A DNA stretch of 64,000 nt from Cupriavidus cauae (GTDB taxonomy: Bacteria; Pseudomonadota; Gammaproteobacteria; Burkholderiales; Burkholderiaceae), in NCBI RefSeq assembly GCF_008632125.1, contig NZ_VWRN01000014.1, positions 62,001 to 126,000 on the forward strand. The letters are read 5' to 3'. Shown piece after piece: positions 16,234 to 26,500 of the stretch. The notes beneath the pieces were generated by a model, which was not told the origin of the DNA, searched no databases, and saw only the letters and a program-made list of their open reading frames with translations. A program made the translations under genes and the position numbers. Within the stretch, counting starts at the first letter, position 1. Each line of letters opens with the position of its first letter.

Positions 16234-18453
16234 TCATTCCCCATAACTTGCCCCATAGAACATCCCGTAGCCCCGGCACTCGGGGATGTCGATTTGCTGG
16301 GCCTGCCAGCTGATGTGGCCGTCGCGCACTGCCTCGACCTTGACGGTCAGTTTTTCATGGGGGCGATTTAGGCCGCTCTCGGCGATTTCGGTGGCCATCG
16401 GATAGGTCCAGCTCGTGCCGGTCAGCCCTGTTTCCGTGTGCTTGAGCGTCCCCGCCTCGCCATAAATCCGCACGGTGTAGGTCGTGCCTGGCTCCGGCCC
16501 GATATTCGCTTCGCCTTGCGCCACTAGATAGGCGGTCTGCAGCACCCGGCTGCGGTGGGCCCAGCTGACCGTTACCTCCCCGGTGATGTAGCTGACGCTG
16601 TAATCGAGGTTGTTGACCCGAAACTTCCCCGGCGGATAGGGGCGGATCTGCCGCTTGGCAAAGGTGTAGCTGATCGTCGGCGCCGACGCCTCTGCCAGAA
16701 CACCCATCCCGGTGGCGGGCAGCACCTTGGTCTGCACCATCTCACCGCTCAGGTACTGGCTCGTGTTGTAAAACTGCCCGTCTTCGACGAAGTACAGCCG
16801 CGCACCCGCTGAATGCTTCGCCGGCACTGTGTCCAACACGCCCCGATCCACCGTCACCGTGCCGGCGGCCACATTGACCGCGTTCACGGCGACCAACTCG
16901 CTGCCGACCTGCGCGTAGGTATTGAGCGTGACCAGATCCAGGTCGACCCCGTAGAGGACGTTCAGCACCGTCTCGGTTTGCCCGATGTCATTGGCGAGCA
17001 CACAGGACGGGATGAAGTCCCCCACACCGATCTTCTCGAAGGCCGCCGATCCCTGCCGAGTCAGCACCGCGTAGTTGATCGCCGCATCCGAGGGGCGCAC
17101 CGCCGACACGGACAGGAACCCGCCATTCGGATCAATCTCGGCCTGGGCGGCGGCCGACTCGCCGGTCAGCTCGTGAACAATCGTCCAGTACGGCAGTTCG
17201 CTCACTGACACGAAATTCGCGGCGATAGGCGCTTGCCGGGGATCGACCCAGCCGCTCTCGGCGGGTGCGAGATAGACGGCATCGGGCAGGCCGAACACGT
17301 CCTCGACGCAGGTGATCCGCACCCGGCCGTCGGCCAGCGTCCCGTAGCTGATCTGCGCGACCCGAAGGATCAGTTGCTCGATCCGCAGCTCGGGCCAGGA
17401 GAGTCTGAACACGTCGCCGATGTTGAGGCTGGCGGCCGTGCGGTTGGCCACCAGCGTGATCTTCGCCAGAGTGGACGAAAGCTGGCGCAGATCCCGCATC
17501 GCGAGGCGTGCGGCTAAGGCGCCGTTGGCCACGCCCTCGTAGCTGACCTTGGCGTCCTTGATTTCCCCCAGGGATCGCTCGATGCCGGCGATGTCCTGCA
17601 CCGAGATCGACACGCTCTTGTCGGTCGTGCGGTCGTGGTAGGACAGTGTGACCTGATTGATCAGCTCCTCCGGCAAGGTGCGCTCGAAAGACTCCAGCCG
17701 GATCACGTTGGTCTGGTTCAGCTCCAGCAGCGTCGCCGGATCGTAGTCGTCGCGGGTCAGCTTCAAGGTGAACAGGCCGGTGCGGGGGCTCACGTAGATC
17801 GAACCGTCGATGTGCTGCAGGATGCGTTCGATGAAGGCCTCGATGTCCTGTTGCTGATCCCACAGGATCGACAGCCCGAAATTCTCGGCATAGAGCGTGT
17901 CGGCAGCGGCACGGAAGGAGGCGTCGTCGATCTCTGCCGAGCTGTAGCCCCGGCCCCAGGTGCGGTCGGTCAGGCACTCATAAATGATGTGCGCCGGATT
18001 CATGTCGCCCGCGATGGCGGCCTTGTCCGAGTACCACTGCGGCGAGCCGTCGGATCGGCGGATGATCCGCGTGAGTTCCGCGCTCCAGGGCTTGATGTAG
18101 GGGTTCATCGCCGACAGTTGCGGCTGACGTAGCACCAGCGACACCACGCCCCGGAAAGCTGGCACATTGGTTCCCAGCTTGGCCACGAGATAGTCGTTCT
18201 GGCCGTCCGCCGCATTGCCCATCACCAGGTCCACGGCGCCGACGATACCGCCCTCACGGTCGTCACCGCCGAACAGGTCGGGCTGATTGATGGTGATCTG
18301 GCCGCTAGACGTCATCGACCCCGACCACGCCGTGCGCTCGCCGACGACAATCTTGTTGAGCGAATCGACCGGACCGTGGCACAGCGTCAGATGCATCCCC
18401 GCGTAGTAGCGGTAGCCGACCGTGACGCTCTTGCTGCCTTTGCCGCCGCTCAT
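16234..18453 (-). CDS. Phage tail tip/hub protein
   Basis: A 739-residue protein similar to the phage tail tip family related to lambda gpJ and GTA tail proteins: GYRYYAGMHLTLCHGPVD at the N-terminus and HIDGSIYVSPRTGLFTLKL near residues 213-231. A fibronectin-like C-terminal region contains TGEVTVSWAHRS. Such proteins close the tail tip and contact the host. Its start overlaps the 70-residue gene by 4 bp. It starts later than some relatives, and the missing N-terminal part seems to be encoded by the separate 76-residue gene upstream. Confidence 0.8.
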   Translation of the reverse strand: MSGGKGSKSVTVGYRYYAGMHLTLCHGPVDSLNKIVVGERTAWSGSMTSSGQITINQPDLFGGDDREGGIVGAVDLVMGNAADGQNDYLVAKLGTNVPAFRGVVSLVLRQPQLSAMNPYIKPWSAELTRIIRRSDGSPQWYSDKAAIAGDMNPAHIIYECLTDRTWGRGYSSAEIDDASFRAAADTLYAENFGLSILWDQQQDIEAFIERILQHIDGSIYVSPRTGLFTLKLTRDDYDPATLLELNQTNVIRLESFERTLPEELINQVTLSYHDRTTDKSVSISVQDIAGIERSLGEIKDAKVSYEGVANGALAARLAMRDLRQLSSTLAKITLVANRTAASLNIGDVFRLSWPELRIEQLILRVAQISYGTLADGRVRITCVEDVFGLPDAVYLAPAESGWVDPRQAPIAANFVSVSELPYWTIVHELTGESAAAQAEIDPNGGFLSVSAVRPSDAAINYAVLTRQGSAAFEKIGVGDFIPSCVLANDIGQTETVLNVLYGVDLDLVTLNTYAQVGSELVAVNAVNVAAGTVTVDRGVLDTVPAKHSAGARLYFVEDGQFYNTSQYLSGEMVQTKVLPATGMGVLAEASAPTISYTFAKRQIRPYPPGKFRVNNLDYSVSYITGEVTVSWAHRSRVLQTAYLVAQGEANIGPEPGTTYTVRIYGEAGTLKHTETGLTGTSWTYPMATEIAESGLNRPHEKLTVKVEAVRDGHISWQAQQIDIPECRGYGMFYGASYGE

Positions 18454-18662
18454 GCCTTGGCTCCCGTTTCGGCCCGCTCCACGTGCTCGGCCAGCCGGAT
18501 CGCCATCGCGTCCCCGGTGGCGCGCAGCCAGTCGGTGCTCACGCCTTGCCGGCGAAAATCATCGAAAGTCACGCCGTCACGCGGAAACCATCGGCGCAGA
18601 CCAGCGTTGCAGTAGCCGAGCGCCTTGGCATCGAGATGGGTAGCAATGCGGGGTTCGCTCAT
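18450..18662 (-). CDS. Small tail-module protein, unknown
   Basis: A 70-residue protein that I do not recognise, with a C-terminal WLRATGDAMAIRLAEHVERA helix. It overlaps its neighbours on both sides by 4 bp (ATGA), which fixes start and stop and indicates coupled translation with the tail tip genes. A much longer upstream frame (to 19385) is a shadow of neighbouring genes. Confidence 0.65.
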   Translation of the reverse strand: MSEPRIATHLDAKALGYCNAGLRRWFPRDGVTFDDFRRQGVSTDWLRATGDAMAIRLAEHVERAETGAKA

Positions 18663-18889
18663 TTCTTGCCGCCTCCCTTGGTCTTGATCGGCGCCGTGCG
18701 CACGTCGCCGAACCAGACGCAGTTCGGCTGCTTGATCGTCCGCGTGCCGAACAACACCGGGATCGGGCTGTCGGTCGCGGCGACCGGCGCATCGACATCG
18801 CCGGGCTGCGGCGTGGTGGTCTTGGGCTTGGGGGCGAGCAGCGACGACAGGACCGTCGTGATCACCCACACGATCAGGTATTGCCACAT
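18659..18889 (-). CDS. Membrane-anchored tail tip accessory protein
   Basis: A 76-residue protein with an N-terminal hydrophobic helix (WQYLIVWVITTVLSSLLA) followed by a SPIPVLFGTRTIKQPNCVWFGD segment. In many siphophages that P-x-x-x-G-T-R segment forms the N-terminal part of the large tail tip protein. Here it is a separate short gene two cistrons upstream of that protein, so a split tip protein is inferred. Overlap with the 70-residue gene is 4 bp. Confidence 0.65.
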   Translation of the reverse strand: MWQYLIVWVITTVLSSLLAPKPKTTTPQPGDVDAPVAATDSPIPVLFGTRTIKQPNCVWFGDVRTAPIKTKGGGKK

Positions 18890-18898
18890 GGAAAAGCC

Positions 18899-19702
18899 TC
18901 AAACGATGGCGTCGCCGGTGAAGGGGTTCTTCACCGGGATGTAGGGGAAACCGCCGTAGTTCAGCTGGTTGCCAAACTTGGCGGCGCAGGTCGCGAGCGT
19001 GTGGTCGCAGCCCGGATACGCCTCGAAGGCGTCGCCGGCTTTCAGGCCGGGGATCGGCGCCGAGAGGGTCACCGCGCCGCCGGAGCTGGCGACGATCATC
19101 CGTTGCGCCCCGGCGGCCATGAGGCGTCCGCCGACAAACCAGGCAATCGGCTTGGGCAGAAAGACGGACGCAGTCACCTCCAGCCCCGCCACGCTCTCGA
19201 CGATGCCGGCCGTTTTGTAATCGGCCGCGTTGACCTTGCAGCCGCCGTGGTAGAGCGGATGACGGCAGTTGATCTGGTAGTTCGCCCGCCGCCCCGAACG
19301 CTTGAGCGTCGTGAAAATCGGTTCGCAGCGCATCTGCACCGTGATGCCGCCGAACACCACCGACACGACGCGCCCTTTCCACCAAGTGATGAATTCCGTC
19401 CCCGGGTCGGACAGGTGCTGGCGAAAGATGGTGAGTGACAGCACGCCATCGGGCGGGGTCACGATGAAGGACTGCACCACGCCGATGTCGAGCGCTGCTT
19501 CGAGATTGAGCATCGCGCGGCCGAATTCCTGCGTCTGCTCGATCTCCGAGCGCCGGATCGGCGCCGGGATGTACGGCTCGCCATTGTAGGTCACGGCATC
19601 CCGCGCCGACGTGTAGCGCCAGACGGTCGTGCCCAGCGTGAACCGGTACAACTCGACCGGCTGCCCGGAATGGACGCTCGCCTCAATGTTCTGATAGGTC
19701 AT
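18899..19702 (-). CDS. Phage BR0599/DUF2163-type tail assembly protein
   Basis: A 267-residue protein matching the BR0599 family. It has a beta-rich N-terminal region and a C-terminal cysteine module, with GCDHTLATCAAKFGN near residues 231-245 after an earlier NCRHPLYHGGC cysteine pair. In gene-transfer agents, related proteins form a tail hub with an iron-sulfur or metal-stabilised domain. It overlaps the 560-residue gene by 4 bp (ATGA) and lies in the tail tip block. Confidence 0.8.
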   Translation of the reverse strand: MTYQNIEASVHSGQPVELYRFTLGTTVWRYTSARDAVTYNGEPYIPAPIRRSEIEQTQEFGRAMLNLEAALDIGVVQSFIVTPPDGVLSLTIFRQHLSDPGTEFITWWKGRVVSVVFGGITVQMRCEPIFTTLKRSGRRANYQINCRHPLYHGGCKVNAADYKTAGIVESVAGLEVTASVFLPKPIAWFVGGRLMAAGAQRMIVASSGGAVTLSAPIPGLKAGDAFEAYPGCDHTLATCAAKFGNQLNYGGFPYIPVKNPFTGDAIV

Positions 19703-21381
19703 CCGTTGATGCTCCGAATAGGCAAAGTCACCCGAACCACACGATCCGTTTCGAAGAAAAATTCCACGGCATCGCTCTCCAGTCGTGCCAGTTCCAGGAA
19801 GCAGACGATCCGGAAATCGGACGGCACGCAGGCCCGTCCCAGCGCGGCGTCGATCCGCATCCGTTCCACCACCCCGTCCACGAACTCGAACCCGGTGATG
19901 CTGCGCAAGAACCAGGTGCCGTCGTTGTGCAGGAAGGCCACGTCCCGCCGGCCGGGCATGGCCTGGTAGTAGGTGGCGAAGCCCCGGCCCTGGACCAGAA
20001 TTTCCGTGGCATCCAGGGCGAAGGGCTGGGCGACTTCGAGGCCACGCTCCCAGGTCGGCACCCAGAAAGGCACCTGCCGGCCGGCGCGGGCGGCGAGCCA
20101 GCCCCGCATCGCAGTGAGCCGGGCGCGATCCGGTAGCAGGTACTGGTGGCGGCGCACGATGAGGGGACGATTCGGGATGTCGATCACCGCAGGCGTGCCG
20201 GTCTCAACGTCGAACACATCGGCGAGTCGCTGATAGTCGATGCTGACGTCCTCGACCCGGTTCGGGTGCTGCAGCAGCGTGTCGTAGCCTCGGTACTGGA
20301 TCGGCGAACTGATCGCCGTCACCGGCGAGGCCAGGTCCTCCAGCTCGAAGCGCAGTTTGGCCTGGGAGATTGCCGCCGTTGGCCGGGTGACGGTCTGCTG
20401 GGCGGGTAACCGTCCCAGCCGGGCCGGGGCGATCCAGGAGCCTGCGGACCAGTTCCCCAACGTCGGGCGCTTGAGCGTGATCGTTCCGGCGGTCAGGGAC
20501 AGAACTTCGAGGGCCTCGCTGGCGCCAGCGCTTGAGCCGACGATGGCGAGCCCACCGGGGTGATAGTCCATGTCAGTGGTATTCACGGCCAGCACCGTGT
20601 CGCCGGGATGGATGGCGGCCGCAAGCCAGGCCTTGTCGGTCCACACCGGCACGGCATAGACGCGCGACTGCCAGACGTTCATCAAGAGGTCCAGCTGCCC
20701 GCCGTTGCCGTACTCCAGCACGTCGAACTCGAACGAGCGCCGGGGATCGGCTCGCAGCCGCACCCGCTGCTCGCCGCCATCGCGCATCGTCAGCACGTCG
20801 GTGAGCCATTCCAGGCGCTCGGTGAAGCCGCCTTGCCAATCGTGCAGCAGGCCCATGACCAGCACCCGGCCGTAGCTGATCGCCAGGTCGCGGGTGCCGC
20901 CGGCGGAAAAATGCAGCGTCAGCAGCGTGTCGACAAAGCTCGGGCCGTCGAGGGTGGCCGTGACCTCGTAGAAGATGTCCTCCAGTGCTCGCATCCTCGC
21001 TGGCGGGAAGAAGCCCAGGGACAGCCCCTCGGTATCGCCATCGAGCAGGAAGATCGTGACCGGGTCCAGGAACGCGTTCCAGATTTCGACGGTACGGGTC
21101 GTGGGGATGACGAGGTTGCCGAACTCGATCCGGGACGGCGACAGGTAGATCCGGTGGTAGTAGTCGTCCGAGAACGAACCGCAGTGTGCGCCGGCCCGCT
21201 CGATCAGGGCCTCGGGCGATGGCTGGCCGCTCGCGATGGCACCCATCGCACCGACGATGGCGGCAACGGCGGTGGCCGGCTCGTAATACCCGGGCCGACC
21301 GTTGTCCCACAGGGCGTTCATTCCTGCGGCCGCTGCACCGCCCAGAATGCCTGACGTGAAGGCTCCGACAAAGTCAGGCAT
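19699..21381 (-). CDS. Phage tail protein of unknown specific role
   Basis: A 560-residue protein directly downstream of the tail fibre-like genes. The first 50 residues are small and hydrophobic (FTSGILGGAAAAGMNALW, TAVAAIVGAMGAIAS), and the rest looks like a beta-rich virion protein. No catalytic motif is visible. By position, between the tape-measure block and the tip hub, it probably corresponds to a distal-tail protein. It abuts the 380-residue gene without a spacer and overlaps the BR0599 gene by 4 bp. Confidence 0.65.
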   Translation of the reverse strand: MPDFVGAFTSGILGGAAAAGMNALWDNGRPGYYEPATAVAAIVGAMGAIASGQPSPEALIERAGAHCGSFSDDYYHRIYLSPSRIEFGNLVIPTTRTVEIWNAFLDPVTIFLLDGDTEGLSLGFFPPARMRALEDIFYEVTATLDGPSFVDTLLTLHFSAGGTRDLAISYGRVLVMGLLHDWQGGFTERLEWLTDVLTMRDGGEQRVRLRADPRRSFEFDVLEYGNGGQLDLLMNVWQSRVYAVPVWTDKAWLAAAIHPGDTVLAVNTTDMDYHPGGLAIVGSSAGASEALEVLSLTAGTITLKRPTLGNWSAGSWIAPARLGRLPAQQTVTRPTAAISQAKLRFELEDLASPVTAISSPIQYRGYDTLLQHPNRVEDVSIDYQRLADVFDVETGTPAVIDIPNRPLIVRRHQYLLPDRARLTAMRGWLAARAGRQVPFWVPTWERGLEVAQPFALDATEILVQGRGFATYYQAMPGRRDVAFLHNDGTWFLRSITGFEFVDGVVERMRIDAALGRACVPSDFRIVCFLELARLESDAVEFFFETDRVVRVTLPIRSING

Positions 21382-22524
21382 TCACACCACCTTGCGGTAA
21401 GCCAAGCCGTAGTCGTAGCTGATCGGTTCTGCCCCGAGCGTGTAGGCCTTGTTCCACAGCGGGAAGATCTTCCATACGTCGGTGCCGAGGGTCAGTTCGT
21501 CGCCCGGGTTGAAATTGGAGATGTTCAGGAAGCGCACATCGGGGAATTCACCGAGCAGCGTCCAGGTGCCGACGTAGGGCGTGCGATTGACGCCCACGTA
21601 GCAGGGCATCATCGGTGCCAGGCCGTTGTAGCTCTGCGGGGAGCAGTGGTAGGCCAGATCGTGTGCCAGGGTGTGGAAGGAAACCTGGGGTCCCCCCGAG
21701 ATATAGCCTGCGCGGTTGTTCACCGAGTTGGAATAGGTCGTGCAGCCGTAGGCATCCAGGTTGGCCGTATCCCAGACACCGGTCGAAAGCAGGCGCCAGC
21801 CGACCGTCCAGCCGTCGATGTCGGCTCGGACGTAGGTACCGGGATAACCGTTCGACGCGAGCGCCGATCGCGACAGCCCTTGGCCGTTCGATCCGAACGG
21901 GACCATCTGATTCGAGCTGTTGAAGGCGTAGGCCGTGGTCGTGAACGATTCGATGGGGCATCCTGCGGTCAGATACTGGCCCCCGGCAAAGGCGCCGTAT
22001 TTGTTGATGAAGCCGAACGACAGGTGGCGGAATCGGCCCGGCGTTTCCTCGATCACCACGTGCACGAAGTCGCCGTTGGAAAACAGGTGGTAGGCATAGA
22101 GTGAGGTGGCCAAGGGACCTACCATCACGAACTTTCGGTTGTTGGTCTGCAGGTTGGCGGCCGTGCCGGCAGCGAAGCCGTCGCACACCCAGGCCTCCAG
22201 GCAGGCGTAGGTGCCATTGACGCCGTTCTTGTAGAGCTTCTTGTTGACCGCGAACAGCTGGTAGGACAAGCCGTTCTTGGTCAGCACGACCCGGTTCGCG
22301 ACGAGGCTCGTTTCCGACTGGTTCTTGTACGCATCGGAGCCACTGACCGAGGAAATCATCGACGTCGTGCCGGCGTGAGTGGCGCCACCATTCGATCCAT
22401 AGGTCGGAAAGGTCAGCGTAAAGGTGTCGGTTGCATTGGCCGTCCAGCCGTTGGCGACCGCGAAATTCTTGATGGCAGTCAGCAGCGTGTTGATGTCGGC
22501 CGACGCACCGGTGATGTAAGCCAT
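21382..22524 (-). CDS. Phage tail-associated protein
   Basis: A 380-residue protein, Gly/Ser/Tyr/Asn-rich and low in Lys, typical of secreted beta-rich virion components. It shares its opening plan (TGASADINTLLTAIKNFAVANGW) and a mid-protein PGRFRHLSFGFINKYG stretch with phage tail proteins. The start at ATG 22524 begins at the conserved N-terminus. The upstream 323-residue gene has a comparable opening (DLFNKLITFLTSDATLVAGG), so the two may be diverged paralogues. Confidence 0.6.
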   Translation of the reverse strand: MAYITGASADINTLLTAIKNFAVANGWTANATDTFTLTFPTYGSNGGATHAGTTSMISSVSGSDAYKNQSETSLVANRVVLTKNGLSYQLFAVNKKLYKNGVNGTYACLEAWVCDGFAAGTAANLQTNNRKFVMVGPLATSLYAYHLFSNGDFVHVVIEETPGRFRHLSFGFINKYGAFAGGQYLTAGCPIESFTTTAYAFNSSNQMVPFGSNGQGLSRSALASNGYPGTYVRADIDGWTVGWRLLSTGVWDTANLDAYGCTTYSNSVNNRAGYISGGPQVSFHTLAHDLAYHCSPQSYNGLAPMMPCYVGVNRTPYVGTWTLLGEFPDVRFLNISNFNPGDELTLGTDVWKIFPLWNKAYTLGAEPISYDYGLAYRKVV

Positions 22525-22531
22525 GATCGCC

Positions 22532-23503
22532 TCAAGCGAGTTGGATGGCGGCAAAGCGCGCCGCGTTGGTGGAAGTCGCCGCCTGCACGACCAGATGGGA
22601 TTTGCCGGCCACGGTCACGGTGTCGCCAGCGGCCACTCCGAAGCCCGGCACGGCAAACACGCCTTGCAGCTCGCCCCATATCGAGAACGGACGAGTCGTC
22701 GCGCAGTCATAGAGGATCGCCGGCAGCAGCGGGCTCGCGCCGCTCGGCAACTGCGTGAGATTGCCCAGGTCGTAGCGCCCGGCGCTGTTTTTCCTGGTCT
22801 CCAACGACATCGCCCAGGGCCAGGCGCGACCGGTGTAGGTCGTATCGAAGCGGTTGGTGCCGACCCAGCCGCCGCTCGGTTGCAGGAGCGCCGCGCTGTA
22901 GCTGCCGTATTCACCATCGTTGCGCCAGAAGGCGCTGCCCGCGATGTCGAGATCCGAACTCTGGTAGTTGTCGCCGCGCGACGTGTTGGCCCCGATGAAT
23001 AGCGGGTACGGATATTGGGCCGGGGTGCCGTAAGGCAGGATGAAGCCCGCGTAGAGCGCGCCCCAATACGCCGAGGACTTCGCCACCACGATGAAGCGCC
23101 GGCCGTTGGCGACGAACCAGTAGCTGATCGCGCTGTTGAAGAGCGGCATCCTCGGCACGATGCCCAGCGAACCGGCGCCCGAGAGCAGGCTGCCCGGCTG
23201 GCCCTCGGGTGTGTTGATCGAAACGATGCTTTGCCAGGACTGTGACCCGAGCACCCGGATCGAATACGCGGGTGCCGCACCGTCGGCGAACAGGCAAACC
23301 TGCACGTAGATCGCATCGCCCGCCGAGGAACCTGGGCCCCGCAGTTCGGCCAGATCCCGCTTCGCGTCAAGCGTGAAGGTGTCACGGCGTAACAGCGTCC
23401 AGGCTTCGCCCCCGGCGACCAGGGTCGCGTCGGAGGTCAGAAACGTGATCAGCTTGTTGAACAGGTCGGCGGCATTGGTTGCGGTGCCAGAAGTCCAGGC
23501 CAT
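22532..23503 (-). CDS. Phage tail-associated protein, possible paralogue of the next gene
   Basis: A 323-residue protein beginning at ATG 23503 with GGAAGATAAGA as ribosome site, 2 bp after the tape measure stop. It is Gly/Ala/Ser-rich with regions such as ISYWFVANGRRFIVVAKS that resemble sheet-forming tail proteins. N-terminal organisation is like that of the 380-residue neighbour. No enzyme motif is seen. Probably part of the distal tail or tip. Confidence 0.6.
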   Translation of the reverse strand: MAWTSGTATNAADLFNKLITFLTSDATLVAGGEAWTLLRRDTFTLDAKRDLAELRGPGSSAGDAIYVQVCLFADGAAPAYSIRVLGSQSWQSIVSINTPEGQPGSLLSGAGSLGIVPRMPLFNSAISYWFVANGRRFIVVAKSSAYWGALYAGFILPYGTPAQYPYPLFIGANTSRGDNYQSSDLDIAGSAFWRNDGEYGSYSAALLQPSGGWVGTNRFDTTYTGRAWPWAMSLETRKNSAGRYDLGNLTQLPSGASPLLPAILYDCATTRPFSIWGELQGVFAVPGFGVAAGDTVTVAGKSHLVVQAATSTNAARFAAIQLA

Positions 23504-23505
23504 TC

Positions 23506-26500
23506 TTATCTTCCAAGGATGTTGCGAACGGAGGCGGCATTGCGCTGGATGAGGTTCATCACCACGCGCTCGCCGGCGCTGCTGTTGAGGTAGTCGGCCG
23601 CCATCGCCGGGTCGATGACATTGACGATGCGGATGTTCTGACCCGGGGCTGGCTGCGCGGGGGCTTCCGGCACGAGGCCGCCAGCGGCAAAGGCCAGACG
23701 ACCACCAGCCACACGGGGCCCGGCAGACAAGCCGTTGATGGCATCCAGGAACGACAACCCGAGCCGGCTCACCGCGTGGGCATTGACCACGTACTCGCCG
23801 TGGGAGAGGCGCGCCGGGATGGAGTCGCTGGTCGATGTGCCAGGACCGGTCACGTAGCCCCCGGAGGCAAAGCCGAAGAACGACGAGATCAACGCGCCCA
23901 AGCCTCCGGCACTGCCTGCCGTGCCACCGCCCATCAGGCTGCCGAACAAGGCTTCGGCCAGTTTCTGCGAGGCGATGCGGTTGATCGTCTGCAGCACGGA
24001 TCGCCCGAAATCCGCGAATGCGTCCTTGGCCGACTTGGCGCCGCTGCCGATGTCCTGGAACAGTTGCGCGAAACCATCCTGCACCGCGCCGTCGATGGCC
24101 ACCGCCACGTCGTCGACGACCAACTTCACCTGCGCGATCTCGTTCTTCCACGCTTGCACCCGGGCGACGGCGTCCGGGCCAATGGCTGTGGCGGTAGCCT
24201 CCAACTGCGGCAGCAGAGCATCGAGCGATTGGCCGGTCTGCCGGTGCAGCGCAAGGATCTGCTGGCGGGCCTGGGATTCCGTGAGGAGCCCGGACTGACG
24301 CTGCAGATTGATCGACTCTTCAGACGCACGCATCCGCGCGAGCGTGTCGTTGAACTGGCGCTCGTACTCGGCGAGGTCGGCGGCCGATGCTTTGACGTCG
24401 ATCAGCCGACCGACGGTGGCCGCCCCTTCGGTGTCGCCCTCGGCACGGAGCCGCTCGATCAGGGGCTGGTACTGCCGCTCGATGGCTGCGCGCCGGTCCT
24501 GGCTGGTCGCCGCACCCGTGAGATCGAGCAGTTCGTCGCGCACCTTGGCGAGCTCCTCGCGCAACTCGCGCTCGGCCTGGACGGCTTTGCGGGCATTGGC
24601 GACCTCGACGTCCGCGCGCTTGTGGTTGAGGACGGTCAACTCGCTCTCGAGCTTTGCGACTTCTCCTTTCGCTTTGATGCGTGCGGGCTCGTCCTTGCCC
24701 GTCTTTTCCAGCCGCTGCTGCTGCGAGAGCGACACCTGCACGCGCCGGATTTCCGCATCGATCTCCTGCTGCTCGATCCGGGTCTTGGCCGCGTAGTAGT
24801 CTTTCAGCGAAATCAGCCGGTCTTCGAGCGCCGCGTCCAGTTCGCGCGCCTGGCGATCCAGCGCATCCTTGAGGATCTTGAATTCGGCCTCGGCCTGCGC
24901 CTGCACGAGTTCGAGCTTGGCCGCCTCGACCCCCTTGTCGGGTGTCGGCTTGGCGGGTGGTTGTGGACGGCCGAATACGCCAGGCTGGTTCTTATCGGAG
25001 GAGCGGATGCGGCCGGCAATGGCCTGTGCGACCTCCCCGACGTAGTCGCGCGTCACGGCATCGCGCACGGCCCCCGCCAGTTCCTGCCCGAAATCTCGTA
25101 CCTCGCCGAGCTGGCGGCCGAGCGCGGCGCGCAGCGACTGCATCGAGAAGTCGCCGCTGAAGGCCGCTGCCACGTCCTGGCCCAAGGCCTTAGCCAGTTC
25201 CCCGATGTCGGAGAAGGCATTGCGAAAGCGCTCGACCATGAAGGCAGCCGTGACGCCGACGACGCTGCCGACCGCGTTGAAGGCGCCGATGACGACATTG
25301 ACCATCGTTCGAATGGCAGATCCGATGGCTCGGAGCGCATCGACCATCACCTCGCGGACGCGCGCCCAGCTCAGATTGTTGGCGCCGACCAGCCGCCCCA
25401 GGGCGCTGACGACGTCGCCGACCTTCTCGACCACCAGGTCCCAGGTGGCGCTGATGATCTGTTTGATCGAAGCGGTCTTGCCGCCGAACTCGACCACGGC
25501 GTTGCGCGCCGAATAGAGGGCCCCGGCCAAAAGCGTCACCGTGGTCACGATCACGCCGATGGGGCCGCCCAGGAGTGCCAGCACCCCGCGCAACAAACCC
25601 GCCGCGCGACCGAGCAGCGACGTGGAGGCCACCGCCTGAGTCACGGCACCGGTGGCGGCGGTGGCTTGCAGCCGGGCCTTTGCCGCATCGACGACCAGTG
25701 CGCTGGTGGCGAGGCCTTGCGCCCGCGCCTGGGCCAAGGCCGCATCGGCGAGGCGGACCCGTGCCAGCGCCTCGGCTTCCAGCGTGCGCAGGTTGGCACG
25801 CCGCGCCGCCGCTTCCGCTCGGGCGGCGGCGATGCTGGTGGCAAAGGCGCCCGCCATCCGGCCGAAGGCGGTAACCAGAACGACCCCCGCCAGATCGATC
25901 AGCAGTTCGAGATGCTGGGCGACGAGTTGGATCGCCTGCGCCAGACCTGCGGTCAGGCCGGAGCTCGCGTCGCGCTCGCCGAAGGCGCGCAGAAAGGCGT
26001 TCTTGAGACGGGTGAGCGCACCCGACACCGTATCGGGCAGGCTGCCGTACTCCTCGGCGAGCCGGCCACGCTGCTTGAGCAAGGCGTCGAGCACGGCCTT
26101 GGACGTGATCTTTCCTTCCTGCGCCAGGGCCCGCAGCGAGCCGAGCGGCACGCCCATGCCATCGGCGATGGCCTGCGCCAGACGCGGTGTCTGCTCGATG
26201 ACCGAATTGAATTCCTCGCCGCGCAGTTGTCCCGAGGCGAAGGCCTGGCCCAACTGCAACAGCGCCCCGGCCGCGGCCTCGCTGGAGGCGCCGGAGAGCG
26301 ATACGGCCTGTCCGATGGCATCGGTCGCCGCCAGCACGTCCGCCTGCGAACGCCCCAGCGCCTGCACCGAGGGCGCCAGCCGCGCGTAGAGCGTGACGGT
26401 TTCGGCGAGCGGTGCGCGGTTGCGCTGCGCGATCTCGAACAACGCCGCGTCGGCGCGGTTGAACTCCTCCTGGGAGGTGACCGCGAGCCGCAGGCGCGCC

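Noticed and set aside
18450..19385. 311-codon minus-strand frame in the tail tip region
   Set aside because: Only its last 70 codons form a gene; the rest overlaps the BR0599-type gene in another frame.
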